Shown here piece after piece: positions 1 through 5,507 of a DNA stretch of 5,954 nt. The first letter of the stretch is position 1, and every line of letters starts with the position of its first letter. Both the position numbers and the translations under genes were made by a program. The notes under the pieces were generated by a model that saw only the letters and a program-made list of their open reading frames with translations, did not search any database and had not been told where the DNA came from. The stretch comes from an uncultured Holophagaceae bacterium (GTDB taxonomy: Bacteria > Acidobacteriota > Holophagae > Holophagales > Holophagaceae), in NCBI GenBank assembly GCA_903927605.1, contig CAIYNT010000002.1, forward strand, positions 1-5,954, written 5' to 3'.

Positions 1-58
1 ACCGCTGGCCCGGGGCCAGGGGTTCGTTCGACGTCTCGGGGGGCTGGGGATGATTCAT
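1..58 (-). CDS. Possible 5' end of a gene leaving the window (very tentative)
   Basis: Reading leftward from an ATG at 58-56, the minus strand is open to the edge and would encode MNHPQPPETSNEPLAPGQR. This is a proline-rich, N-terminus-like peptide with G or C at nearly all third positions. No Shine-Dalgarno sequence is visible upstream, and the start lies only 38 bp past the terminator at 97-134. The same codon phase is equally G/C-rich on the plus strand, where a frame ending in TGA at 51-53 would give RWPGARGSFDVSGGWG. The alternative is therefore the 3' end of a convergent gene. The fragment is too short to name a family or choose between the two. Confidence 0.25.
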   Translation of the reverse strand, partial: MNHPQPPETSNEPLAPGQR

Positions 59-74
59 GGGCGCGCTCGCATGA

Positions 75-90
75 GGGCTCAGTTTAGCCC
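75..90. other. Small hairpin GGGCT/AGCCC
   Basis: GGGCT (75-79) and AGCCC (86-90) can pair around a six-base loop. The hairpin sits between the edge gene candidate and the 97-134 terminator. It has no T-run, so it is a weak structure. It could belong to the leader of a leftward gene or the tail of a rightward one. Confidence 0.3.
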
Positions 91-96
91 GAAATG

Positions 97-134
97 GATG
101 GAGGGCACCGGGGTAAACCCCAGTGCCCTCCATC
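97..134 (-). terminator. Rho-independent-type terminator of the CDGSH gene
   Basis: GATGGAGGGCAC (97-108) pairs perfectly with GTGCCCTCCATC (123-134). A further GGGG/CCCC pairs inside around a four-base loop. The only non-Watson-Crick position (109 against 122) is C-A in plus-strand RNA but U-G in minus-strand RNA, so the stem is a continuous 17 bp only when transcribed leftward. It begins 17 bp past the stop of the minus-strand CDGSH gene. The tail is short (CATTTC), so termination may be less efficient than with a long U-run. Confidence 0.72.
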
Positions 135-151
135 ACGATCCGCAGGACGGA

Positions 152-394
152 TCAGAGCTCGCAGTGGCTCCCATCACAGAATGGGGCCGTTTTTGTGTGC
201 TTGCATTGGCAGAACGCCTTCTGACCGGCCTCCCGGACCTCCACCTTCATGGGACGCAGCTCGCAGACCTTGTGGGCACCGTCGCAAAAAGGCTGCTTGG
301 CACTCAGGCCGCAGGAACACCACCAGTAGGTTCCGGGCTCCAGGTCCAGCACCGTCGGGGCCTTGGCCGCGATCTTCGGGAATCCTTCGCTCAT
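152..394 (-). CDS. Double CDGSH-type iron-sulfur domain protein
   Basis: This is an 80-residue protein made almost entirely of two CDGSH motifs. The first is CSCGLSAKQPFCDGAH (about residues 26-41), the second CQCKHTKTAPFCDGSH (about 62-77). Each has the C-x-C-x2-(S/T)-x3-P-x-C-D-G-x-H pattern. In this family three cysteines and one histidine hold a redox-active, acid-labile [2Fe-2S] cluster, so two clusters per chain are expected. Most bacterial CDGSH proteins are small and cytosolic, and no signal peptide or membrane segment is visible here. The ATG at 394 follows an AGGAGG four bases upstream, which fixes the start. The gene lies 65 bp behind the YceI gene on the same strand with no strong terminator between them, so cotranscription is likely. 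The exact role is unknown: electron transfer, cluster transfer or redox sensing are the family options. Confidence 0.93.
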   Translation of the reverse strand: MSEGFPKIAAKAPTVLDLEPGTYWWCSCGLSAKQPFCDGAHKVCELRPMKVEVREAGQKAFCQCKHTKTAPFCDGSHCEL

Positions 395-459
395 GGAACC
401 TCCTATAGGGGCCGTTCTTGCAGTTGGAACAACACAATTAAGGACGCTGTGACGGCGGC

Positions 460-1047
460 TCAGTTCTTGGCGGCGTCGACCTTGCCCGCCTCGACATTCA
501 GGGAGATGGCCACTTCGTCGCCCAGGGCACCCGGAAAGGTCTTGATGCCATAGGCATTGCGATCAATCGTGAGGGCACCGTCCACGAATCCCGCCACCAC
601 TGTGCCAGGCTTCATGCCAGGGCCCGTCCCCGCATTGCTGATGGGAAAGGTGATGCGCTTGGTGACGCCGTGCAAGGTGAAGTCGCCCGTGACCTCCAGC
701 TTGCCCTTGGCGACCTCCTTCACCGCGGTGCTCTTGAAGGTGATGGCGGGGTACTGGGCCACATCGAAGAAGGCATCGCTGCGGAGGTGCTTGTCGCGGG
801 CTTCGTTGTCGGTATTGATGCTGGCGGCGTCGATGTTGACCTCCACCGTGGACTTGGTGATGTCCTTGGTGTCCACCTTGATGTCACCGGCGAACTTCGT
901 GAACCGGCCATTCACCTTGGCCAGCAGGTGGCGGATCTTGAAGCTGATCTCGCTGTGGACGGGATCGATCTTGTAGGTGTCCTGGGCCAGGGCCGGCAGG
1001 GCCGCCAGGGCGAGCAGGGCTAAGACAGAGCGGAAGGGGTGACGCAT
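460..1047 (-). CDS. YceI-family periplasmic lipid/isoprenoid-binding protein
   Basis: The 195-residue product opens with a clear Sec signal peptide (MRHPFRS, then a Leu/Ala-rich core ending PALA), with probable cleavage before QDTYKID. The mature part carries YceI hallmarks: YKIDPVHSEISFKIRHL at the N-terminus, NGRFTKFAGDI, FDVAQYPAITFKSTAV, and GDFTLHGVTKRITFPI. YceI proteins are lipocalin-like beta-barrels that bind polyprenyl chains or quinone-like molecules in the periplasm; the ligand here is not known. The frame stays open upstream to 1158, but the ATG at 1047 is chosen because it starts the signal peptide and has GGAGGA just upstream. The extended start would bury the signal behind 37 residues and cross the promoter. 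The gene is divergent from a MarR regulator and upstream of the CDGSH gene, suggesting a shared stress or redox regulon. Confidence 0.93.
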   Translation of the reverse strand: MRHPFRSVLALLALAALPALAQDTYKIDPVHSEISFKIRHLLAKVNGRFTKFAGDIKVDTKDITKSTVEVNIDAASINTDNEARDKHLRSDAFFDVAQYPAITFKSTAVKEVAKGKLEVTGDFTLHGVTKRITFPISNAGTGPGMKPGTVVAGFVDGALTIDRNAYGIKTFPGALGDEVAISLNVEAGKVDAAKN

Positions 1048-1063
1048 GGGTCCTCCATCAAAT

Positions 1064-1075
1064 AGGTGTTTCACC
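1064..1075. promoter_or_regulatory. Candidate MarR operator 1
   Basis: AGGTGTTTCACC matches the reverse complement of 1106-1117 (AGGTGTTGCAAC) at 10 of 12 positions. It contains a GGTG/CACC dyad around three T's. It lies just downstream of the predicted start point of the YceI gene and upstream of its ribosome binding site, a typical position for a repressor. Assignment to the adjacent MarR protein is inferred from position. Confidence 0.42.
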
Positions 1076-1084
1076 ATGTAATTG

Positions 1085-1112
1085 AGTCTAGGCCAAAATT
1101 CGAGAGTTGCAA
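1085..1112 (-). promoter_or_regulatory. Candidate sigma70-type promoter for the YceI gene
   Basis: On the minus strand TTGCAA (1112-1107) and TAGACT (1090-1085) are separated by 16 bases. Each box matches the consensus at four of six positions. The expected start point is near 1078, giving a leader of about 30 nt before the ATG at 1047. The -35 box coincides with candidate operator 2. This is a moderate match and the best I found in the intergenic region. Confidence 0.4.
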
Positions 1113-1117
1113 CACCT
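1106..1117. promoter_or_regulatory. Candidate MarR operator 2
   Basis: GTTGCAACACCT is an inverted near-copy of the element at 1064-1075 and begins with a perfect 8-bp palindrome, GTTGCAAC. The two copies are centred 42 bp apart, close to four helical turns, so proteins on both would face the same side of the DNA. Short TTGCAA-centred dyads are common among MarR-family operators. Binding here would cover the -35 of the YceI promoter and lie about 45 bp upstream of the marR start codon. Confidence 0.45.
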
Positions 1118-1160
1118 TTTTGAAAAAATTCTGACATGCTTGGGCAATAAGGGTTCAACC

Positions 1161-1652
1161 ATGCACATCCGTGAGGAACTTCAGATCACCAAGCCCCTCG
1201 AACCGGGACACGAAGTGGCCCTGGCCCTGCTCCTCACGCGGGAATACGTGGCGCGCCTCTTCGATGAGTGCCTCTACGGACCCGAGGGCATCTCGGACCA
1301 GCAATTCAACGTGCTCCGCATCCTCAAAGGGGGGCCGAAGGACGGCTACCTCGTCAAGGACATCCGCTGCCGGATGATCTACCGCTTTGCGGACGTGCCC
1401 CGGCTGGTGAACCGCCTGGAGGCCAGCGGCTTGGTCAAGCGCTGCGAGAACCCCGCCGACCGCCGCGGCAGCCGCGTGCAGATCACCGCCAAGGGAATCG
1501 CCCTCGAGGCGAAGATGCACGGGCGCCACCAGGCGCTGTGCCAGCAGGTGGACCGCTGCCTCAGCGCCGAGGAAAGAGAGAGCCTCCTGGCAATACTGGA
1601 GCGGCTGCGCAATGACCACCGGGCGCAGCTGGAGGGGCTGCAGAAGGGGTGA
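1161..1652 (+). CDS. MarR-family transcriptional regulator
   Basis: The 163-residue winged-helix protein is of normal MarR length. Residues about 43-95 hold the core: GISDQQFNVLRILKGG, then the recognition region DIRCRMIYRFADVPRLVNRLEASGLVKR. The wing carries the family's Asp-Arg-Arg (NPADRRGSRVQITAKG, residues 97-112). Helices before and after form the dimer interface. MarR proteins usually repress their own and a divergent gene and release DNA when a ligand or oxidant binds. Four cysteines (residues 37, 70, 95 and 127) are the first candidates if it senses redox change, and a fifth at 133 is also present. The ATG at 1161 is chosen because AAGGG lies seven bases upstream. A TTG at 1107 in frame would place coding sequence across the operator-like repeat. 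The likely targets are itself and the YceI-CDGSH unit. Confidence 0.9.
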   Translation: MHIREELQITKPLEPGHEVALALLLTREYVARLFDECLYGPEGISDQQFNVLRILKGGPKDGYLVKDIRCRMIYRFADVPRLVNRLEASGLVKRCENPADRRGSRVQITAKGIALEAKMHGRHQALCQQVDRCLSAEERESLLAILERLRNDHRAQLEGLQKG

Positions 1653-1721
1653 GGCAGGCGTCGCCTCACTTACCCATGCCCTCGCTTGCGCGGCCAAGTC
1701 ATCAGCGATGGGGGTCTTTTT
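1649..1721 (+). terminator. Possible terminator region after marR
   Basis: Two structures are possible. GTGAGGC (1649-1655) pairs with GCCTCAC (1663-1669), overlapping the marR stop codon but with no T-run. Further on, CCCAT and CGCT (1673-1677, 1683-1686) can pair with AGCG and ATGGG (1704-1712), leaving a five-base bulge; this stem is followed by five T's at 1717-1721. The second is the better terminator candidate, but its loop is long and the stem interrupted. Confidence 0.35.
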
Positions 1722-1742
1722 AGCATCGTGCCTAACGGTGGG

Positions 1743-1771
1743 CCGCCAGGACCCTTTCATTCTCCTGGCGG
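1743..1771. repeat. Perfect 9-bp inverted repeat (hairpin)
   Basis: CCGCCAGGA (1743-1751) and TCCTGGCGG (1763-1771) are perfectly complementary around an 11-base loop. No T-run follows on either strand, so a simple intrinsic terminator is unlikely. It could be a structural RNA element, a protein-binding dyad or part of a small mobile remnant. Confidence 0.5.
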
Positions 1772-1775
1772 ATAA

Positions 1776-1895
1776 GGTGGGGAGGATTGGAGGAGCTGAG
1801 GTTGTCCTGCTGCTTGCAGTTTTGAATGAGACTGGTGTTCCCAGTGTGATTCGAGACCACTCAGCGGACGCTAGCAAGGCGAAACCCTCCCCACC
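1776..1895. repeat. Distant 10-bp inverted repeat pair enclosing about 120 bp
   Basis: GGTGGGGAGG (1776-1785) is exactly complementary to CCTCCCCACC (1886-1895). With one mismatch the match extends inward to 12 of 13 positions. The pair brackets a gene-free interior of about 100 bp. The geometry resembles terminal inverted repeats of a miniature element, but no clear target-site duplication flanks it. Confidence 0.4.
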
Positions 1896-1960
1896 AAAGA
1901 ACGCCCCATTGCACGTAGCAGTGGAGCCGACACACTGGTGTGCTACTTAAGCGCGGTGTC

Positions 1961-1987
1961 TTGATCTAGCCATTGCTGCGCTATCAT
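1961..1987 (+). promoter_or_regulatory. Candidate promoter for the LuxR regulator
   Basis: TTGATC (1961-1966) and TATCAT (1982-1987, five of six matches to TATAAT) are 15 bases apart, a short spacing. The start point would fall near 1994-1996, leaving only about 15 nt before the TTG start codon at 2011. This fits the absence of a Shine-Dalgarno sequence there. Confidence 0.4.
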
Positions 1988-2010
1988 CGGCCGTTTCCCC
2001 CGGACTCCCC

Positions 2011-4623
2011 TTGAAGCTTCTGGAACGCAACGGAACCCTCCAGGAATTGGCGCAGCTGCGCGAAACGGCCACCTTGGGCCAAGGTTCCCTTGTCGCGCTC
2101 TGCGGGGAGGCGGGCGTAGGGAAGACCTCCGTTCTCCGGGCCTTCATCAAGGGCCTGCCGCAGGATAGCCAGGTGCTCTGGGGCTGGTGCGACCCCCTCT
2201 CCCTGCCGAGACCGCTGGGGCCCGTGCTCGACATGGCCCATCAGGGTACGGCATCCCTGACACGGGCCCTTGAAGGAGACATCGATCGCCCCCGGCTCTT
2301 TGCGGAACTTCTCCGCCTGCTGCAGACATCATCGTGGATCCTGATTTTCGAAGATTGCCATTGGGCTGACGAGGCCACGCGGGATCTCCTGAAGTTCCTC
2401 GGCCGCCGGATGGCGCACACGCGAAGCCTGGTCCTGATCACCTACCGCGATGACGAGGTGGATGCAACCCATCCCCTTCGGACCGTGCTGGGGGAACTGG
2501 CGACAACAGGTGCGCTCCATCGACTGCCGCTCGCACCTCTATCCGAAGCAGCCGTTCGAAGCCTGAGCCAAGGCACGGACCTGGATCCGGCGGACCTCCA
2601 TCGCCGCACCGGCGGGAACCCCTTCTTCGTGGCCGAGATGCTCGCCACGGGCCGGGATGCGCTGCCCCTAAACCTCCAGGACGCCGTGCTCGCGCGGGCC
2701 GCCAAACTCAATCCCGAAGAGCGCCGAGCCCTGGAGGCTGCTGCCGTGATGGGCTCCCGCATCGACCCGCAGCAACTTGCTGAGGTGGCAGGCAACACAG
2801 CGGAGTCCCTGGCCGCCTGCCTAACCACGGGCGTGCTCGTCCAGGCGGAGAACGGAGTGGCCTTCCGCCACGAGCTCGGACGCGAAGCTGTCCTGGCCGG
2901 GATGTCGCCGGGTCGGCGCGTCGAGTGGCATCGACGGATCCTCGAAGTCCACCGGGCCCAGCCCCCGCGCCCCGACGATCTCGCCATGCTCGCCCATCAC
3001 GCCGAGGCGGTGGGAGATCGCAAGGCCGTGCTGACCTATGCCCCGGCTGCAGCGCGCCGGGCCGCAGCCATGAAGTCCCATCGAGAGGCGGGCGATCAGT
3101 ATGCCCGGGCGCTCAGGTTCGCCGGGGAACTCTCGGACCGGGATCGGGCCGAACTCCTGGAGGCACGAGCCTTCGAAGGCTACCTCACCAATCAGATCGA
3201 GGCGGCGGTGACCGCCCGATCGGAGGCCCTTCAGCTGTGGAAGCGCATGGGCGAGCTGGAGAAGGTGGGCGAGACCCTGCGCTGGCTCTCGCGCCTGAAC
3301 TGGTTCCTGGGACGTCGCGCCGAGGCGGATGCCTGCGCTGCCGAAGCCTTGACGGTGCTGACGCCGCTGCCGGCGGGCCTTCAACTCGCCTTGGCCCAAT
3401 CCAACCTCTCCCAACTCCACATGCTGGAGGGCCGGGTAGCCGAAGCCGTGACCTGGGGCTCCCAGGCCATCAAGCTGGCGGAGCAGCTCGGCGCAAAGGA
3501 AGTCCTGGCCCACGCCCTCAACAACGTGGGCACTGCACGATCCCAGGCCGGGGACCGGGAAGGCCTGCCGCTGCTTGAACGGAGCCTGAGACTCTCCCTC
3601 GAGCTGGGTCTGGAAGAACACGCGGCGCGGGCCTACACCAACCTCAGTTCCATATCCGTAGGCGGCCGAGTGCTGCCAGAGGGGCGCCGCTGGCTGGAAG
3701 CGGGACTGGCCTACACCCGCGACCACGACCTGGATTCCTGGACGCTCTACATGTCGGGATGGCTGAGCGTGTGCGAGTTCTGGCAGGGCCGCTGGGATGC
3801 AGCCGCGAGCATTGCCGAGGATCTGCTGCGCCATCCTCGAACGGCCGCGGCAAGCCGCATCCAGCCCCTGATCATCCTCGGGAGAATCAGGGTCCGGCGT
3901 GGAGATCCCCAGGCGGCGGAAGCCCTGGACGAGGCGCTGGACCTGGCCCAGGGCATGGGTGAACTCCAGAGGCTCGGTCCGGTGAGCGCCGCCCGGGCCG
4001 AAGCCACCTGGCTGGCGGGGAACTTAGAGGGGACTCGTGCCGAGGCAGAAGGCACCTATGCACTGGCCCTGGAGCGCGGCGACCCCTGGATGACCGGTGA
4101 ACTGGGATCCTGGCTCTGGCGGGTGGGTGCTCTCACCGAACCACCCATCGGCGCAGCCGAACCCTATGCTCTGGGCATGAGGGGCCTTGCCCTGGAAAGC
4201 GCACAGGCCTGGGCCTCGCTGGGTTGTCCCTACGAACAGGCGATGGCCTTGTCGGAATCGACAGAGCCCTCAGTCCAGCTAGAGGCCCTCACTCAACTCG
4301 AGTCCCTGGGGGCAAGGCCCCTGGCTGATCGCATCGCCCGACACCTGCGGGCCCTGGGCATCCGCGACCTGCCCCGCCGCCCGCGCGCCAGCACGCTGGC
4401 CAACCCTTCGGGCCTCACCCCCCGAGAAATCGAGGTGTTGCGACTGGTCGCAGATGGGCTTCGCAACGCGGACATCGCCGAGCGCCTCTTCGTGTCGCCG
4501 AAGACCGTGGACCACCACGTCTCCGCCCTGTTGAGCAAGCTCAACGCCCGGGGCCGGGCGGAACTGGCGGGGCGCGCAGGAGAGCTGCTCGGTCCCATAG
4601 GGAACAACGCGCACGAAAAATAG
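2011..4623 (+). CDS. LAL/MalT-like LuxR-family ATPase regulator (STAND type)
   Basis: The product has 870 residues, typical for large ATP-binding LuxR regulators. It opens with the family-like MKLLERNGTLQELAQL. Walker A GEAGVGKTS is at residues 32-40, Walker B with its following motif (ILIFEDCHWAD) at 110-120, a sensor-like VLITYRDDEV at 141-150, and GGNPFFVAEM at 201-210. From about 320 to 790 it is alanine/leucine-rich paired helices, a TPR-like sensing scaffold. The C-terminus from about residue 801 is a LuxR helix-turn-helix (LTPREIEVLRLVADG, then SPKTVDHHVSALLSKL). In this class, ligand binding and ATP drive oligomerisation on DNA; the ligand is unknown. The start is TTG at 2011: the frame upstream has no ATG, GTG or TTG before a stop at 1948, and the conserved N-terminus begins here. 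The preceding bases are C-rich with no Shine-Dalgarno. Two DUF4242 genes follow on the same strand and are its likely targets. Confidence 0.94.
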   Translation: MKLLERNGTLQELAQLRETATLGQGSLVALCGEAGVGKTSVLRAFIKGLPQDSQVLWGWCDPLSLPRPLGPVLDMAHQGTASLTRALEGDIDRPRLFAELLRLLQTSSWILIFEDCHWADEATRDLLKFLGRRMAHTRSLVLITYRDDEVDATHPLRTVLGELATTGALHRLPLAPLSEAAVRSLSQGTDLDPADLHRRTGGNPFFVAEMLATGRDALPLNLQDAVLARAAKLNPEERRALEAAAVMGSRIDPQQLAEVAGNTAESLAACLTTGVLVQAENGVAFRHELGREAVLAGMSPGRRVEWHRRILEVHRAQPPRPDDLAMLAHHAEAVGDRKAVLTYAPAAARRAAAMKSHREAGDQYARALRFAGELSDRDRAELLEARAFEGYLTNQIEAAVTARSEALQLWKRMGELEKVGETLRWLSRLNWFLGRRAEADACAAEALTVLTPLPAGLQLALAQSNLSQLHMLEGRVAEAVTWGSQAIKLAEQLGAKEVLAHALNNVGTARSQAGDREGLPLLERSLRLSLELGLEEHAARAYTNLSSISVGGRVLPEGRRWLEAGLAYTRDHDLDSWTLYMSGWLSVCEFWQGRWDAAASIAEDLLRHPRTAAASRIQPLIILGRIRVRRGDPQAAEALDEALDLAQGMGELQRLGPVSAARAEATWLAGNLEGTRAEAEGTYALALERGDPWMTGELGSWLWRVGALTEPPIGAAEPYALGMRGLALESAQAWASLGCPYEQAMALSESTEPSVQLEALTQLESLGARPLADRIARHLRALGIRDLPRRPRASTLANPSGLTPREIEVLRLVADGLRNADIAERLFVSPKTVDHHVSALLSKLNARGRAELAGRAGELLGPIGNNAHEK

Positions 4624-4661
4624 GGAGTTCTCCCGATGGTTCCGTGGGGGTAACTGAGCGA

Positions 4662-4681
4662 CCTTGAGCGGGTCAAGGAGG
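4662..4681 (+). promoter_or_regulatory. Hairpin overlapping the ribosome binding site of the first DUF4242 gene
   Basis: CCTTGA (4662-4667) can pair with TCAAGG (4673-4678) around a five-base loop. The second arm supplies the first bases of the Shine-Dalgarno sequence AAGGAGG (4675-4681), which stands five bases before the ATG at 4687. The stem could reduce translation initiation when folded, but at six pairs the effect may be small. Confidence 0.45.
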
Positions 4682-4686
4682 CACTC

Positions 4687-4959
4687 ATGCCGCGCTACAT
4701 GGTCGAACGAACCTTCCCGGGAGGCCTTGCCCTCCCCGCCACGCCCGAAGGAGCCCTGGCCTGCCAGGCCGTCATCAGCACCAATGCCGAAGACCAGGTC
4801 ACGTGGGTGCACTCCTACGTGAGCCAGGACAAGAGCCGCACCTTTTGCGTCTACGACGCCCCGACCCCGGAGGCGATCCGCCGTGTGGCCGCCCGCAACG
4901 GCCTGCCGGTGGACGCCATCACCCGAGTCACTGTGCTGGACCCTTATTTCCACCACTGA
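4687..4959 (+). CDS. DUF4242-family protein, no signal peptide (SCO4226-like)
   Basis: The 90-residue protein starts directly with the family's MPRYMVERTFP strand and has no signal peptide, so it is probably cytosolic. The domain fills the chain: a first beta strand and helix (residues 3-34), VTWVHSYVSQDKSRTFCVYDAP (about 38-59), then PEAIRRVAARNGLPVDAITRV and an end of LDPYFHH. This is the ferredoxin-like DUF4242 fold, whose characterised member SCO4226 of Streptomyces coelicolor binds nickel. Cys26, Cys54, His42 and the terminal His89-His90 are possible ligands here, by inspection only. A strong AAGGAGG five bases upstream sets the start. The gene is 63 bp after the LuxR regulator and 30 bp before a related exported protein, so the three may form one transcription unit. 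Metal binding is not shown by the sequence. Confidence 0.88.
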   Translation: MPRYMVERTFPGGLALPATPEGALACQAVISTNAEDQVTWVHSYVSQDKSRTFCVYDAPTPEAIRRVAARNGLPVDAITRVTVLDPYFHH

Positions 4960-4974
4960 GGCCCTGTGGGCCTC
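4958..4974 (+). other. Intercistronic hairpin between the two DUF4242 genes
   Basis: GAGGCCC (4958-4964) pairs perfectly with GGGCCTC (4968-4974) around TGT, starting inside the stop codon of the upstream gene. No T-run follows, and the Shine-Dalgarno sequence of the next gene begins four bases later. RNA stability or partial attenuation is more likely than termination. Confidence 0.5.
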
Positions 4975-4989
4975 CTCCAGGAGCATCCG

Positions 4990-5346
4990 ATGACCCTCCG
5001 AACCCTACTCCTCACCTTGGCCACGGCGACCGCCCTCGTCGCCGGGGACACCCACCCAGCCCCGGCCGCACCTGCACCCGAGCAGGGCTTGCACCGCTAC
5101 ATGGTGGTGCGCACCTTCCCCGCCGGGGCCCTGGATGGCCTCGACGCCACAGCCAAGAAGTCCGTGAACCAGTGCAATGCCGGCAAGGGGGTACACTGGG
5201 TCTACTCCTTCGCGAACGCGGAAAAGACCAAGACCTTCTGCGTCTATGACGGCCCCAACGAACAGGCCATCCGCGATGCTGCCGCCGCCAACAAGATACC
5301 CGTGGACAGCATCACGGAGATTCCGGTGGTCCTGCTGCCCAAGTGA
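4990..5346 (+). CDS. Exported DUF4242-family protein
   Basis: The 118-residue product has an N-terminal signal peptide (MTLRTLLLTLATATALVAG, probable cleavage near residues 18-20), followed by a Pro/Ala-rich linker to about residue 33. Then comes a DUF4242 domain paralogous to the upstream gene: RYMVVRTFPAG, HWVYSFANAEKTKTFCVYDGP, EQAIRDAAAANKIPVDSITEI. The TFCVYD core and the spacing from the conserved Trp to this Cys (14 residues) match the upstream protein. The terminal PYFHH is replaced by VVLLPK, so possible C-terminal ligands differ. ATG 4990 is chosen because AGGAG (4979-4983) lies six bases upstream and it begins the signal peptide; an in-frame GTG at 4966 lacks both. The export signal puts it in the periplasm or outside. 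A domain duplication followed by acquisition or loss of a signal peptide is inferred. Confidence 0.87.
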   Translation: MTLRTLLLTLATATALVAGDTHPAPAAPAPEQGLHRYMVVRTFPAGALDGLDATAKKSVNQCNAGKGVHWVYSFANAEKTKTFCVYDGPNEQAIRDAAAANKIPVDSITEIPVVLLPK

Positions 5347-5507
5347 GAGGTATTTGTCGCTCTGCCTGCGAGCGGGGCAGCATGATCCCCACCAGTAACC
5401 AGAGGCGGACGGCCGTATGAGGCGCTCGGCGATGAGGTCCCATCCACAACCATCATGGATCGCCTCCGGCATCACAGCCAAGCCATCACCATCAAGAGTG
5501 AGAGTGA
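5347..5507. other. Untranslated interval after the exported DUF4242 gene
   Basis: I see no gene here. CGCTC/GAGCG (5358-5362, 5370-5374) and CTGCC/GGCAG (5362-5366, 5376-5380) form competing small stems without a T-run. Short frames (12 codons from 5380, about 51 codons from 5417, overlapping as ATGA) have no recognisable domain and arginine/serine-rich, uneven codon use. A minus-strand open frame crosses the region without a convincing product. Confidence 0.5.

Larger units (their letters stand above)
1653..2010. other. Gene-free interval between marR and the LuxR regulator
   Basis: No reading frame here is convincing. A plus-strand frame runs to a TAA at 1948-1950 and a minus-strand frame crosses from 1877 leftward. 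Neither shows a recognisable domain, G/C-biased third positions or a ribosome binding site. Base composition is visibly less G/C-rich than in the flanking genes. The interval contains the hairpin at 1743-1771, the inverted repeat at 1776-1895, a loose repeat GTAGCA/TGCTAC (1915-1920 and 1941-1946), and a candidate promoter at 1961-1987. It may be a decayed gene or small-element remnant. Confidence 0.6.

Noticed and set aside
1120..1150. Promoter TTGAAA plus a -10 box for marR
   Set aside because: At 16-19 base spacing no sequence resembles TATAAT well enough to report.
1107..1160. TTG at 1107 as an extended start for marR
   Set aside because: No ribosome site; it would overlap the operator-like palindrome, while ATG 1161 has AAGGG at suitable spacing and a normal MarR N-terminus.
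1155..1877. Long minus-strand open frame of 240 codons across marR and the gap
   Set aside because: It lies antisense to a clear MarR gene, shows no domain, and its length reflects high G/C content.
1612..1950. Plus-strand open frame of 112 codons overlapping the end of marR
   Set aside because: No recognisable family, no ribosome site, third-position composition unlike neighbouring genes, and it starts inside marR.
2821..3834. 337-codon minus-strand frame inside the LuxR regulator
   Set aside because: Antisense shadow of a gene with a full set of conserved motifs; no domain on the antisense side.
5005..5481. 158-codon minus-strand frame over the exported DUF4242 gene
   Set aside because: Mostly antisense to a supported gene. 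The part beyond it has no domain and uneven codon use.
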